Shown piece after piece: positions 7,131-15,092 of a stretch of 18,511 bases of DNA. The stretch comes from Alcanivorax sp. (lineage in GTDB: Bacteria > Pseudomonadota > Gammaproteobacteria > Pseudomonadales > Alcanivoracaceae). The stretch covers positions 1 to 18,511 of the forward strand of contig SLJS01000089.1 of NCBI GenBank assembly GCA_007135015.1, written 5' to 3'. Below the pieces are notes generated by a model. That model searched no databases and was not told the origin of the DNA. It saw only the letters and a list, made by a program, of their open reading frames with translations. The position numbers and the translations under genes are program-made. Position 1 is the first letter of the stretch. Each line of letters begins with the position of its first letter.

Positions 7131-10100
7131 TCAGGGCAGGGAGAGTTCCTCCCGGTCCGCGAAAGCGGCGGTGCCCGCCCATTCATCGATTTCGCCCTCG
7201 TAGAGCTCGACCAGCGCCATGATGCCCTCGGCGTTTTCGCCGGCAAAGCTTCCGCCAATCGATCCCGTCCAGTCAGCAAGCTCCTGATCGCCTTCAAGCA
7301 TCAAACCCTGGTCATAGAACGCTTCGATCGCATCGTTCCCATTGGGTTGAAACTGACCGATCAGGTCCCCTTCAAACCCTTCCAGCCCCAGGGACACGAA
7401 CATGTCACGGTCCGTAAAATCCACTCCAATAAAGGAGCTGTCCGCAAGCTGCACGAAATCCCCTTGCGGATTGAAAAGCTGCCCACTGTCGGCGACGAGG
7501 CTGTACTCGAAGGTCCCGGAAAGCTGCCCGGAGTCCATCAGGTCCTGCATGCGCTCGAGATCCTGGGTGTGGGTGCTGGCCATGTACTGCCAGTTGGCAC
7601 TGTCGTGTTCGGTATCTTCTCCCTCCAGCGCCATCTCCGTGGCCGTATACTGACCCTCTTCCCAGATGCCCCAGTTGATCTGCCCCGCTTCGTCGCCCAG
7701 CTCATGCACATGCTGGGCAGCCGGCTCCTCCCCCTCATTGGCCTGGAATATGACCGTTCCCAGATCCCGGTCCATGTAACTGATCCCGTCAACATAACGC
7801 CCAGCGCCGTTACTCGATGTGGTCATCCCGAATGTTCCGGCGGCACCGATACTCATCTGGCATTCGCCATCCGGGCAGATTGTGGCCGTGCTCAGCGCAG
7901 CGTTGAAGGTCCGCTCGCGCTCACGCTGAAAGCCAAGGGTTCCAATGTGCATGTTCTGGAAAGGATCCATGTCGGGGTTATCCGCCACGCGCAGGAATGC
8001 CAGCGCTCCCTCGGCGCCGCTGCCCGAAAACATGCCGTCGATTTCGCCGAACCAGTCGCTGTTGGAAGAACGGAGAAAGATCGACTCCTGATAGAACTCC
8101 TGGACAGCACCAAGCCCATCCAGCGAGAAGGCGTCCCCCCCTTCCGTCAGGCCCAGTGCCACGCGCATGTCCATCTCGCCGAAGTCCACTGTAAGCCTGC
8201 CATCGGTGACGGCCATCTCGTTACCCAGCCGGCCCTGCAGGCCGCTGCTACCCTGAAGGTCGAAATGGTAGCTGCCAGTCAGATTCACCGGCCCGGCATC
8301 ATCAGCCAGTGCCCCGTCGACATAATCCAGCCCGAAACTGGCCGCGCCGTAGTGCCAGCTTCCCTCTTCCCCGAATGAGTCCCACTGATAATCGCCTTCC
8401 GCCCAGCGACCCCATACGATTTCACTGGTGGTGTTGCCGTCCTCGTCGGTTGCACGATGATAACCCTGTGTTTCCGGTGCATCACCGGTGGCCACCAGGG
8501 TCCCGCCGCCTTCAAACTCGATTTCGGTTATGACCCGCTGTGCGCCCTCGCCTTCATAGGTGATCGTATCCGGCTCGCCCAGGCGGTTGTTTTCAAGCCA
8601 TATGCCATCATTGCTCACAAAGTGGGCCGACAAGCCGAGCTCCTGCCTGAAGGGCAGCGCAAAGGTATTCTGGAAAGCGGCTGTTCCGATGAAACCGCTC
8701 ATGTTGGCATTGCCACCCTCTTGCAGAACCTGCAGATTTGCCAGCAGGCCCTCGCCGCCGGAGCCACTGAAAGCACCACTGAAACGGCCTTCCCAGTTGT
8801 CTTCGCTTCCCAGTTGGATAAAGGTGTCATAGAAATCGGCGAAGCTTCCCATGCCCGCCAGCTGGAAGCCGTCGACGCTCTCTATCAGAGGAAGCAGGTC
8901 AAGCAGGACATCCATCTCCCCCTGGCCAAAGTCCACATCCACATGCCCTCCCAGCAGTTCCATGCTGTCGCCGTTCGGGTCAGTCAGGACGGTTCCGCCC
9001 TGGTGGTCAAACCGGAAATTCCCCGAAAGATTGGTGGCGGTGCCCTCGTCCAGCACATCGCTGGCCGCCATGTAATGCCAGGGAGTACGCACATCCTCCT
9101 CGGAAGCGACATCCTCCGCTATGCTTTCAAAGGTGTAATCTCCCTCCGCCCAGCTTCCCCAGATGATCTCGCTGGTTATTTCCCCTCTGCTGTCCCGTAC
9201 CTGGTGATAACCATTCTCCTGCGGCGCGGCGGACGGGTCCGCAAGAACCCGGTCCCCGAAACCATCGCCCGCGGAGCTCCAGCCCGTCATGATCCGGTCC
9301 GCCCCGTCCCCGCTGAAAAAGAGCTCATAGTCGGGTGCATCCGAATCAATACGCCGTTGATCAATGGAGGGGCCTTCCGGATCAAGAAACAACGCCGAAA
9401 GCGCCTGTACATCGTTGAAGGGCAAGGGTGCATCAAGCGCCCCGGCCACCACCGCTTCGCTGGTGGCGGCGATCGCTTCCTGGAGCTCGTCATCTTCCTC
9501 GCCGGCCAGTGCGGCCAGCAGCTCTTCCTCTTCGTCGTCCACCGGCACACCCAGCCCAAGCTCGAAAAGACGCATCATTTCCGGCATGAGCAGCGGCTGT
9601 GAATTGCGGTCCGCCACATAATAGACCTCGCCCGGGCCGACGATGACGCTGCCCACGTCCGAGGCCATCTCGGCCGAGCCTTCCTCGATCATGAAATAGG
9701 TGCCGGCGTCCACGTCCGGAAAGCCTTCCAGCCCCCCTTCGGGGACATGAACCATCTGGAAGATGGTGCCGCGAATGCCGATGGTGGCGGTGGGAGAGGC
9801 ATGAGAACTGTTGCGCGGACGCTGCCGGGTGATGGCGCCGGTGATCTTGCGCATGGCGCCGCGAAAGAGGCTGCCCGCCTGAGCGGAAAGGCTTGCGTCT
9901 TCCTCGTTGTAGCGCTGGGCCTCGAACAGGTACTCGGAACCGCCCTTGAGCGAGAGCATACTGCCGTCATCGAGACGCACCTGGGCGCGAGCCTGAGCGG
10001 CGGTAACAATGCGGTCGTCCACATGGACGGCACTGCCGCGTTCGGCCACGCGGGATTCCCTGTCCGCATCAAGCAGAGTCACCTCGCCTTCGGCAAAAAT

Positions 10101-10202
10101 CACCTGCCCGATCGGTTCTTCGGCCAACGCCTGGGAAAAGGAAAGCGCCAGCAACACCAGCGCCCACACCATTCGCGTTACGGAGCTCGTTATCGTATTC
10201 AT
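7131..10202 (-). CDS. Exported FecR-domain protein with three tandem TbpB-like modules
   Basis: A 1023-residue exported protein. Residues 1-27 are a signal peptide (SQALA-EEP; no lipobox Cys). Residues about 30-150 form a FecR domain (IGQVIFAEGEV, the RLDDGSMLSL strand pair, ATIGIRGTIF). An acidic linker (224-245) follows. Then come three repeats at about 288-511, 537-760 and 795-1016, with a period of about 250 residues. Each repeat holds, in order: a Gly-Tyr-His-like start, SEI(I/V)WGxWAEGDY (INWGIWEEGQY in the third), a W-x-Y-M/G-A segment, L(S/T)GxFxFD, V(D/T)VDFGxxxM, FYxxxxxL, and GxFSGSGAEG...GTAAF. The final GxFxGxxAEG...GxxAFxxR pattern resembles the C-terminal barrel of TbpB-like cargo, which is inference. 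GGGAGG lies six bases before the ATG. It follows the Slam-like gene by 36 bases, so it is probably its operon partner. The ligand or function is unknown; some FecR-domain proteins are sensors, but this one is exported. Confidence 0.85.
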   Translation of the reverse strand: MNTITSSVTRMVWALVLLALSFSQALAEEPIGQVIFAEGEVTLLDADRESRVAERGSAVHVDDRIVTAAQARAQVRLDDGSMLSLKGGSEYLFEAQRYNEEDASLSAQAGSLFRGAMRKITGAITRQRPRNSSHASPTATIGIRGTIFQMVHVPEGGLEGFPDVDAGTYFMIEEGSAEMASDVGSVIVGPGEVYYVADRNSQPLLMPEMMRLFELGLGVPVDDEEEELLAALAGEEDDELQEAIAATSEAVVAGALDAPLPFNDVQALSALFLDPEGPSIDQRRIDSDAPDYELFFSGDGADRIMTGWSSAGDGFGDRVLADPSAAPQENGYHQVRDSRGEITSEIIWGSWAEGDYTFESIAEDVASEEDVRTPWHYMAASDVLDEGTATNLSGNFRFDHQGGTVLTDPNGDSMELLGGHVDVDFGQGEMDVLLDLLPLIESVDGFQLAGMGSFADFYDTFIQLGSEDNWEGRFSGAFSGSGGEGLLANLQVLQEGGNANMSGFIGTAAFQNTFALPFRQELGLSAHFVSNDGIWLENNRLGEPDTITYEGEGAQRVITEIEFEGGGTLVATGDAPETQGYHRATDEDGNTTSEIVWGRWAEGDYQWDSFGEEGSWHYGAASFGLDYVDGALADDAGPVNLTGSYHFDLQGSSGLQGRLGNEMAVTDGRLTVDFGEMDMRVALGLTEGGDAFSLDGLGAVQEFYQESIFLRSSNSDWFGEIDGMFSGSGAEGALAFLRVADNPDMDPFQNMHIGTLGFQRERERTFNAALSTATICPDGECQMSIGAAGTFGMTTSSNGAGRYVDGISYMDRDLGTVIFQANEGEEPAAQHVHELGDEAGQINWGIWEEGQYTATEMALEGEDTEHDSANWQYMASTHTQDLERMQDLMDSGQLSGTFEYSLVADSGQLFNPQGDFVQLADSSFIGVDFTDRDMFVSLGLEGFEGDLIGQFQPNGNDAIEAFYDQGLMLEGDQELADWTGSIGGSFAGENAEGIMALVELYEGEIDEWAGTAAFADREELSLP

Positions 10203-10238
10203 TTGAGGCCTCCCTTCCGGTCCCTGCGGGACAGGCTG

Positions 10239-11627
10239 CTAGAAAAAGCGCGTCACGCCCAGATTTACAAGCGTCTGATCATATTCGAAGAGGTCGAGAC
10301 TGGAGGACTGGTCCCGATGCTGCGCCCGGGCCCGTACCAGCCAACCCTCGGCGGGGAAGTACTCCCACTGGGCACCCAACACCAGGGAACGGTCCCGCCG
10401 ACTCTGATCACCATTGTCGAAATCCAGCGCCTCGACCGGGGTATAATCCTCGCTGTATTGCGTCCAGCGCAGCGCCAGGTCCGCACCAAGCCGATGCCGG
10501 GGATTCAGCATATAGAAGGTACGCCCCCGGATTCGTTGCCGGAAGGCGTTTTCCCCGGGACGCTCCGAAACCGCATCCTCGTAGCGCAGGTCAAGATCCA
10601 GGTCCGTACGCCAGCGCTCGGTATGCTGATACTGCATCGCCAGCACGGCACGGAACTCGTCATGATCGAAGCGATCCGCTTCGAAATCCATGTCCCGCCA
10701 ACCCAGCCGCACCCGGTATTGCAGGTCTTCGCGCAACTGGTTACGCCACTCTCCCCACAGCCCCAGCATCTGCCTGTAGTGGTCGCCATCCAGACGCAGC
10801 TCGCCGCCCTCCACGCCGGCACCGATTTCCTGGTGTCCATTCAGCCGGTAGCCCCACTGGCCTTCAAGCTGGAGGAAGTCCAGGTCGAACTGCTCGGCGG
10901 CCTCCTCGTCGTTGCGTCGCACCATGCCGTTGGCGGAAATCGAGAAATTCTGGCGCTCGCCGGCATGGATCCGGTGCCGCACCCCGCCCTGCAGGCCGGC
11001 AAACAGGGTCTCGTCCGGGGAGATCTCGCCGGTGATGCCCGGCAGCAATTCCAGCTCGGTTTCCGGCCAGGAGCCCGGATTGCTGTCGTGACCCAGCTCC
11101 AGGCCCAGGTAACCACTGAGCCCGGTGGCCCGCTGCTGCCTTTCGGGAGGTTCCACGCCCAGCTGCCGACGCGCTTCATCCATGGCCCGGCGGGCCCGGG
11201 GCGGCGGGTCCAGTTGCTCCAGACGTTCCAGTTCCGTAACGGCGTTATCCCGCTGGCCGAGCTGGATATAGGCACCCACCAGTTCCAGCCGAGCGCCGGC
11301 ATTCAGCGGCTCCCGGGCCAGCACACGTTCCAGGGGAAACAGGGCCTGGCTGGGCTCGCCGGCGCGCACCGCCGCCAGCCCCAGCCAGTAATCAAATTCC
11401 GGGTTGCCGGCGTGCTCGGGCTCCAGGGCCGCCAGCAATCTGTAGGCCTCATCGGCCTCGCCGCGCTCTAGCAGTGCCCGGGCCTCGGAAACCGGCCCTT
11501 CAACCGCAATGGCGGGCTGAAACAGGATGGAAAGAACCAGGACAAGCGCCGCCGGAAGACGTGCGAACAGGCCCCCCGGCACCATCTGTCCCGCGGATGA
11601 TGAAACAGAACCGAAAACATTCCCCAT
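10239..11627 (-). CDS. TPR plus beta-barrel outer-membrane protein, Slam-like
   Basis: A 462-residue exported protein. A hydrophobic signal segment ends near AIA-VEG (residue 41). Residues about 44-150 are TPR-like helical repeats (ARALLERGEADEAYRLL, YWLGLAAVRAGEPSQAL, YIQLGQRDNAVTEL). Residues about 168-462 are an outer-membrane barrel starting YLGLELGHDSNP, with alternating aromatic strands and ending VNLGVTRFF. A periplasmic TPR domain followed by a barrel with an early DSNP motif is the layout of Slam (surface lipoprotein assembly modifier, DUF560; type XI secretion). Length and order fit; the assignment rests on architecture. The ATG at 11627 is chosen for its GGGGAAGG ribosome site, although the frame is open further upstream. 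It is the first gene of the operon with the FecR-domain protein, its likely cargo. A general TPR-porin or polysaccharide exporter is the alternative. Confidence 0.8.
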   Translation of the reverse strand: MGNVFGSVSSSAGQMVPGGLFARLPAALVLVLSILFQPAIAVEGPVSEARALLERGEADEAYRLLAALEPEHAGNPEFDYWLGLAAVRAGEPSQALFPLERVLAREPLNAGARLELVGAYIQLGQRDNAVTELERLEQLDPPPRARRAMDEARRQLGVEPPERQQRATGLSGYLGLELGHDSNPGSWPETELELLPGITGEISPDETLFAGLQGGVRHRIHAGERQNFSISANGMVRRNDEEAAEQFDLDFLQLEGQWGYRLNGHQEIGAGVEGGELRLDGDHYRQMLGLWGEWRNQLREDLQYRVRLGWRDMDFEADRFDHDEFRAVLAMQYQHTERWRTDLDLDLRYEDAVSERPGENAFRQRIRGRTFYMLNPRHRLGADLALRWTQYSEDYTPVEALDFDNGDQSRRDRSLVLGAQWEYFPAEGWLVRARAQHRDQSSSLDLFEYDQTLVNLGVTRFF

Positions 11628-11886
11628 TGTTACCTTCCCCGTGCTCCTGCGGTCACCATTTCTTATTGGCGAAGTAAAACGGCCCCCTGAGCCGCCCCAT
11701 GCACATCGTGTTCTCTGGCCAACCCATGGCCATGACAAGCCGCACCATGCCCGGTTCCCGGTAACTGCTGTTCACTGATCCGGGCAGGTGTCGCGGATCG
11801 ACAGGGCCTGCGTCCCCCGACAGCAAGCCCCGAGGGTATACATCATACTAGCAAACGAGGTGACGAACATACCGGCGCCCCCTTGC

Positions 11887-12018
11887 GAGGGTGTCGCTAA
11901 AGGGTTTGTGGGAGCGCACCCCGGGGTGCGAAGAACCTGGCACCATGCCGAAATCCGGCGCCTTCGCGGCCCAAGGTCCGCTCCCACAGGTGCCAGAAGA
12001 CCCTTTTGCGACACCCTC
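11887..12018. mobile_element. MITE/REP-like palindromic element, copy B
   Basis: Outer arms at 11887-11904 (GAGGGTGTCGCTAAAGGG) and 12001-12018 are inverted repeats with one mismatch. Inner arms TGTGGGAGCG (11908-11917) and CGCTCCCACA (11979-11988) are perfect. A 16-bp palindrome CGCACCCCGGGGTGCG (11915-11930) replaces the GCGCTG-type palindrome of copy A. The centre (11931-11960), read in reverse, closely matches the centre of copy A. The 467-base spacer 11628-12094 holds no gene; besides this element I see only an AT-rich patch at 11835-11860 that might carry the promoter of the Slam-like operon. Confidence 0.65.
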
Positions 12019-12094
12019 CTTGCCGGAGGGAAAGGCCGAAAGATCAGCCACTTGCAACGAACAGCGGCTTCACCAGCCTTTTGCCCTGCCCGAC

Positions 12095-12541
12095 CTATTG
12101 ACCCCGTCTGACGGCAAAATCCGCGCACACCGGCGATTCCACGTCCCGGAAGCCGAAACACAGCTCATGGGTGTCGCCGGGTTCCAGTTCCCCGGTCAGC
12201 CGGAACAGCATCAGGTGGCGGCCGCCGGAGCGGAATTCCACCTTCCCGCCGGCGGGGATCTCCACTTCGGTGAGCCGCTGCATGCGCCGGGTGCCTTCGT
12301 CGCCGTCCACCCAGGTATGAATCTCGCCCGCCTCGGCAATATCGGTTTCGAAGCCGGTCAGCACCACGGCCTGTTCGCCGCGGTTGTGCAGGGTCATGTA
12401 TCCGGCGGTACTGGAAGAGACCGGCGGCACGGCGCGCAGCCAGCCTTCGTCGATTTCCACCTGCGCCATGGCGGCGCCGGAAAGCAGCCACAGCATCAGG
12501 GCGGTGCAGAAGGAACTTCGGTTACAGCAGCGAACGGACAT
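12095..12541 (-). CDS. PCuAC-type periplasmic copper chaperone
   Basis: A 148-residue exported copper chaperone of the PCuA(C)/DUF461 family, which delivers Cu(I) to the CuA site of cytochrome oxidase, usually with SCO. A signal peptide ends near AAMA-Q (residues 1-26). The copper site H-x11-M-x21-H-x-M is complete: H75 (EIHTW), M87 (RRMQR), H109 and M111 (GGRHLMLF). The IPAGGKVEFRSGGRHLM segment is the family core. Three N-terminal Cys lie in the signal segment and two more near the C-terminus (LCFGF, PVCADF). ATG at 12541 has GAGGAGG nine bases ahead; the TTG at 12547 lies too close to that site. It overlaps the end of the SCO gene by 20 bases, consistent with translational coupling. Confidence 0.92.
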   Translation of the reverse strand: MSVRCCNRSSFCTALMLWLLSGAAMAQVEIDEGWLRAVPPVSSSTAGYMTLHNRGEQAVVLTGFETDIAEAGEIHTWVDGDEGTRRMQRLTEVEIPAGGKVEFRSGGRHLMLFRLTGELEPGDTHELCFGFRDVESPVCADFAVRRGQ

Positions 12542-13115
12542 CGGCAATTACCTCCTCGGGCTCCGGATTGGCCTGGAACAGCTTGCGTACCCGACCCTGG
12601 TCGTCGATCAGGTAGACGTAATCACTGTGGGCAAAATCGTACTCTTCGGCGTCGTCGGCGCCCTGGCGCATGAAGACAGCGCCGTACTGGCGCGCGGCCT
12701 GCTCGACTTCCTCGACGGGGCCGGTCAGGCCGATGAAATCGTCATGGAACCAGCCCAGGTATTCGCGCAGATGCTCGGGGGTGTCCCGCTCCGGGTCGAA
12801 GCTGACGAACACCACATCCACCCGGTCGGCCTCGCCGGCCTGCTCGAGCTCCTGGTAGGCCTGGGCCAGCCGCGCCATGGTGGCCGGGCAGTAGTCCGGG
12901 CAGTTGGTGAAACCGAAGAACATGAGCACCACATTGCCGTGGAGCTCGGCGGTGCTGAATGTCTCGCCACGGTGATCCGTGAGCACCAGCTCGCCACCAA
13001 GCCGCTCGTTGACGGGCAGCTCCTCGCGCCCGTTGTTCTCGAGCTGCAGGTAAAGAAGCACCCCGGCCAGCACCAGAATCACTGCCGTGGCCAGAACCGC
13101 GAGCCTCTGGAACAT
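12522..13115 (-). CDS. SCO1/SenC-family copper metallochaperone
   Basis: A 197-residue SCO protein, a thioredoxin-fold chaperone that acts in the periplasm on the CuA centre of cytochrome c oxidase. An N-terminal membrane anchor (residues 5-24) keeps it at the inner membrane. The copper ligands are intact: C72 and C76 in FTNCPDYCP, and H163 in FAHSDYVYLI. Further core motifs are GNVVLMFFGF and VFVSFDPERDTPEHLREY. GGAGGT lies five bases before the ATG. It is the first gene of a two-gene copper operon with the PCuAC gene. No oxidase subunits are in the window, so the pair acts at a distance or serves another copper enzyme. Confidence 0.95.
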   Translation of the reverse strand: MFQRLAVLATAVILVLAGVLLYLQLENNGREELPVNERLGGELVLTDHRGETFSTAELHGNVVLMFFGFTNCPDYCPATMARLAQAYQELEQAGEADRVDVVFVSFDPERDTPEHLREYLGWFHDDFIGLTGPVEEVEQAARQYGAVFMRQGADDAEEYDFAHSDYVYLIDDQGRVRKLFQANPEPEEVIADVRSLL

Positions 13116-13246
13116 CTGCTACCTCCGCGAAAGGCTGTCCGGGAAAGCGGGGGGAAGGGGAAACCACCCCGCCGGGCTGGCGCACAGGTTACCCTTAGCC
13201 CGCGTTTCGGGCCAGAGTTCCAGCGCCGGAGGCTGCCGCAGAAGAT

Positions 13247-13260
13247 CTTGCAGCGCGAAC
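13247..13260. repeat. REP remnant
   Basis: CTTGCAGCGCGAAC is identical to part of the left arm of the 2446-2514 repeat, with no partner arm nearby. It looks like a broken copy in the SCO-miaB spacer. Confidence 0.45.
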
Positions 13261-13309
13261 CCGCACCCAACCTTTCCGGAAGGTTCGAGACAAGCACCGC
13301 TCCTGCACT

Positions 13310-13430
13310 CCCCTCTCCCTTGATGGGAGAGGGGCCGGGGGAGAGGGTGCGGCTACGGAAGCCGCAAGGCTCAATGCGTTCCCGTAATTCTCCCCCTCTC
13401 CCTGTCCCTCTCCCACGAGGGGAGAGGGAC
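13310..13430. repeat. Paired CCCTCTCCC hairpins
   Basis: Two hairpins lie about 85 bases apart: CCCCTCTCCC-TTGAT-GGGAGAGGGG (13310-13334, 10-bp stem) and GTCCCTCTCCC with GGGAGAGGGAC (13404-13430, 11-bp stem). The outer copies also complement each other, so the unit could fold as one large structure. They lie in the 506-base divergent spacer between the SCO and miaB genes, where no gene is seen. Confidence 0.65.
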
Positions 13431-13473
13431 CCTCCATCAAGGTCATGCCTGTCGCGCGGCGAAGCCGCGCAAC

Positions 13474-13529
13474 CTCGAAGCTCGAAGCTCGAAGCCCGTA
13501 GCCCGTAGCCCGTGGCCCGTGGCCCGCAG
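13474..13529. repeat. Array of eight 7-bp tandem units
   Basis: Three CTCGAAG, two CCCGTAG, two CCCGTGG and one CCCGCAG run without gaps over 56 bases. Copies change in pairs, as expected if the array grew by stepwise duplication. It ends about 30 bases before the miaB promoter. Confidence 0.8.
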
Positions 13530-13556
13530 CCGCGCCCAGAAGGGGCGCGAAGACGG

Positions 13557-13585
13557 TTTCTGGCTGGCGGCCACAGGCGTATAAT
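13557..13585 (+). promoter_or_regulatory. Sigma-70 promoter of miaB
   Basis: A perfect -10 TATAAT (13580-13585) lies 17 bases after a weak -35 TTTCTG (13557-13562), giving a leader of about 30 bases to the ATG at 13622. It is the only consensus -10 in the spacer. Confidence 0.6.
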
Positions 13586-13621
13586 CGCCGGCCTCGAAGC
13601 ATTCCACGCAGGGCGGACGCC

Positions 13622-14983
13622 ATGGCTCGCAAGCTGTTCATACAGACCCACGGCTGCCAGATGAACGAATACGACTCCGACCGCATGTCGGATCTGCTGG
13701 AGGCCAGTCACGGCCTGGAGCAGACCGACCGGGTGGAGGACGCCGACGTGGTGCTGCTCAATACCTGCTCCATCCGCGAAAAAGCCGCCGAGAAGGTATT
13801 CCACCAGCTCGGTCGCTGGAAGACGCTCAAACGCGACAAGCCGGAACTGATCATCGGCGTGGGCGGCTGCGTGGCCAGCCAGGAAGGCGAGACCATCCGC
13901 AAGCGGGCCCCCTGGGTGGATGTGGTCTTCGGCCCGCAGACACTGCACCGGCTGCCGCAGCTGATAGAAGAGGCTGCCGGCGGCGCGCTGGCCATGGACA
14001 TCTCCTTTCCCGAGATCGAGAAATTCGATCGCCTGCCCGAGCCGAGCGTGGACGGGCCCACGGCCTTTGTCTCCATCATGGAAGGCTGTTCCAAGTACTG
14101 CAGTTTCTGCGTGGTGCCCTATACCCGGGGCGAGGAAGTCAGCCGCCCGGTGGAGCCCGTGCTCGACGAGATTCGCCATCTCGCCGAGCAGGGCGTGCGC
14201 GAGGTGAACCTGCTGGGCCAGAACGTCAACGCCTACCGGGGCCACAACCGCCAGGGCGAGACCCTGGATCTGGCGGAGCTGATCCTGCTGGTGCGCGAGA
14301 TCGACGGTATCGACCGGATCCGCTACACCACCAGCCATCCGGTGGAGTTCAGTGATTCACTGATCGACGTCTACGCGGAAGTGCCGGAGCTGGTCGATCA
14401 CCTGCATCTGCCGGTGCAGTCCGGCTCCGACCGCATCCTGGCGCTGATGAAGCGCAACCACATGGCCATGGAATACAGGTCCCGGATCCGCAGGCTGCGC
14501 CGGATCCGGCCGGACATCTCCATTTCCTCGGACTTTATCGTGGGCTTTCCCGGTGAAACCGAGGCGGACTTCCAGGCCACCATGGACCTGATCCACGAAA
14601 TCGGCTTTGATCACAGCTTCAGTTTTGTCTACAGCCCGCGGCCGGGGACGCCGGCGGCGGAGCTGCCGGACGACACCCCGGAAGAAGTGAAGAAGCAGCG
14701 CCTGCGGATCCTGCAGGCGCGGATCCAGCAACAGTCCATGGCCATCAGCGAAGCCATGGTGGGCAGCCGCCAGCGGATCCTGGTCGAGGGCATCTCGAAG
14801 AAAGACCCGGGCCAGCTTCGCGGGCGCACGGAAAACAACCGTATCGTCAACTTCCGCAGTACCGAACCGGAGCTGATCGGCCGCTTCGTGGACGTGACCA
14901 TCAGCGAGGCCCTTCCCAACTCCCTTCGGGGCACGGACGCGCGCCTGGCAGAAGGCGAGGAATCACTCGCATGCCCCGCGTGA
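13622..14983 (+). CDS. miaB: tRNA-2-methylthio-N6-isopentenyladenosine synthase MiaB
   Basis: A 453-residue radical-SAM methylthiotransferase that converts i6A37 to ms2i6A37 in tRNAs reading UNN codons. All six cluster cysteines are present: C12, C49 and C83 in the N-terminal UPF0004 domain (THGCQMNEYDS, NTCSIREKA, GGCVASQEGE) for the auxiliary cluster, and C156, C160, C163 in CSKYCSFC for the radical-SAM cluster. The middle radical-SAM barrel includes LLGQNVNAYRG and LPVQSGSDRIL, and a C-terminal TRAM domain (about 380-445) binds RNA. Spacing matches E. coli MiaB almost exactly. The start is the ATG at 13622, with only a weak AGGGCGG site. It leads the phoH-ybeY-corC block, its usual position. 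Confidence 0.97.
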   Translation: MARKLFIQTHGCQMNEYDSDRMSDLLEASHGLEQTDRVEDADVVLLNTCSIREKAAEKVFHQLGRWKTLKRDKPELIIGVGGCVASQEGETIRKRAPWVDVVFGPQTLHRLPQLIEEAAGGALAMDISFPEIEKFDRLPEPSVDGPTAFVSIMEGCSKYCSFCVVPYTRGEEVSRPVEPVLDEIRHLAEQGVREVNLLGQNVNAYRGHNRQGETLDLAELILLVREIDGIDRIRYTTSHPVEFSDSLIDVYAEVPELVDHLHLPVQSGSDRILALMKRNHMAMEYRSRIRRLRRIRPDISISSDFIVGFPGETEADFQATMDLIHEIGFDHSFSFVYSPRPGTPAAELPDDTPEEVKKQRLRILQARIQQQSMAISEAMVGSRQRILVEGISKKDPGQLRGRTENNRIVNFRSTEPELIGRFVDVTISEALPNSLRGTDARLAEGEESLACPA

Positions 14984-15092
14984 AGGCCCTGCATTGCGAG
15001 CGAGTGCTTACGTCGAATATCCGCTTTCGTTCCCGGTCAGTTCGGGTTTATCCTTTGATGAAAGAGCGTGACAAGGAGGCTTCGAAACCGTC

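Noticed and set aside
9747..11471. A 574-codon + strand frame opposite the FecR and Slam-like genes
   Set aside because: It spans the boundary of two well-supported minus-strand genes, is rich in His, Gln and Pro as antisense frames are, and shows no domain.
11835..11860. AT-rich patch as promoter of the Slam-like operon
   Set aside because: No -35/-10 pair with acceptable spacing was found, so it is not listed as a feature.
13474..13529. CRISPR-like array
   Set aside because: The repeats are 7 bp and contiguous, with no spacers and no cas genes nearby.
13079..14338. A long minus-strand frame opposite miaB
   Set aside because: MiaB on the + strand is certain. The antisense frame runs through hairpin and heptamer repeats and has no family features.
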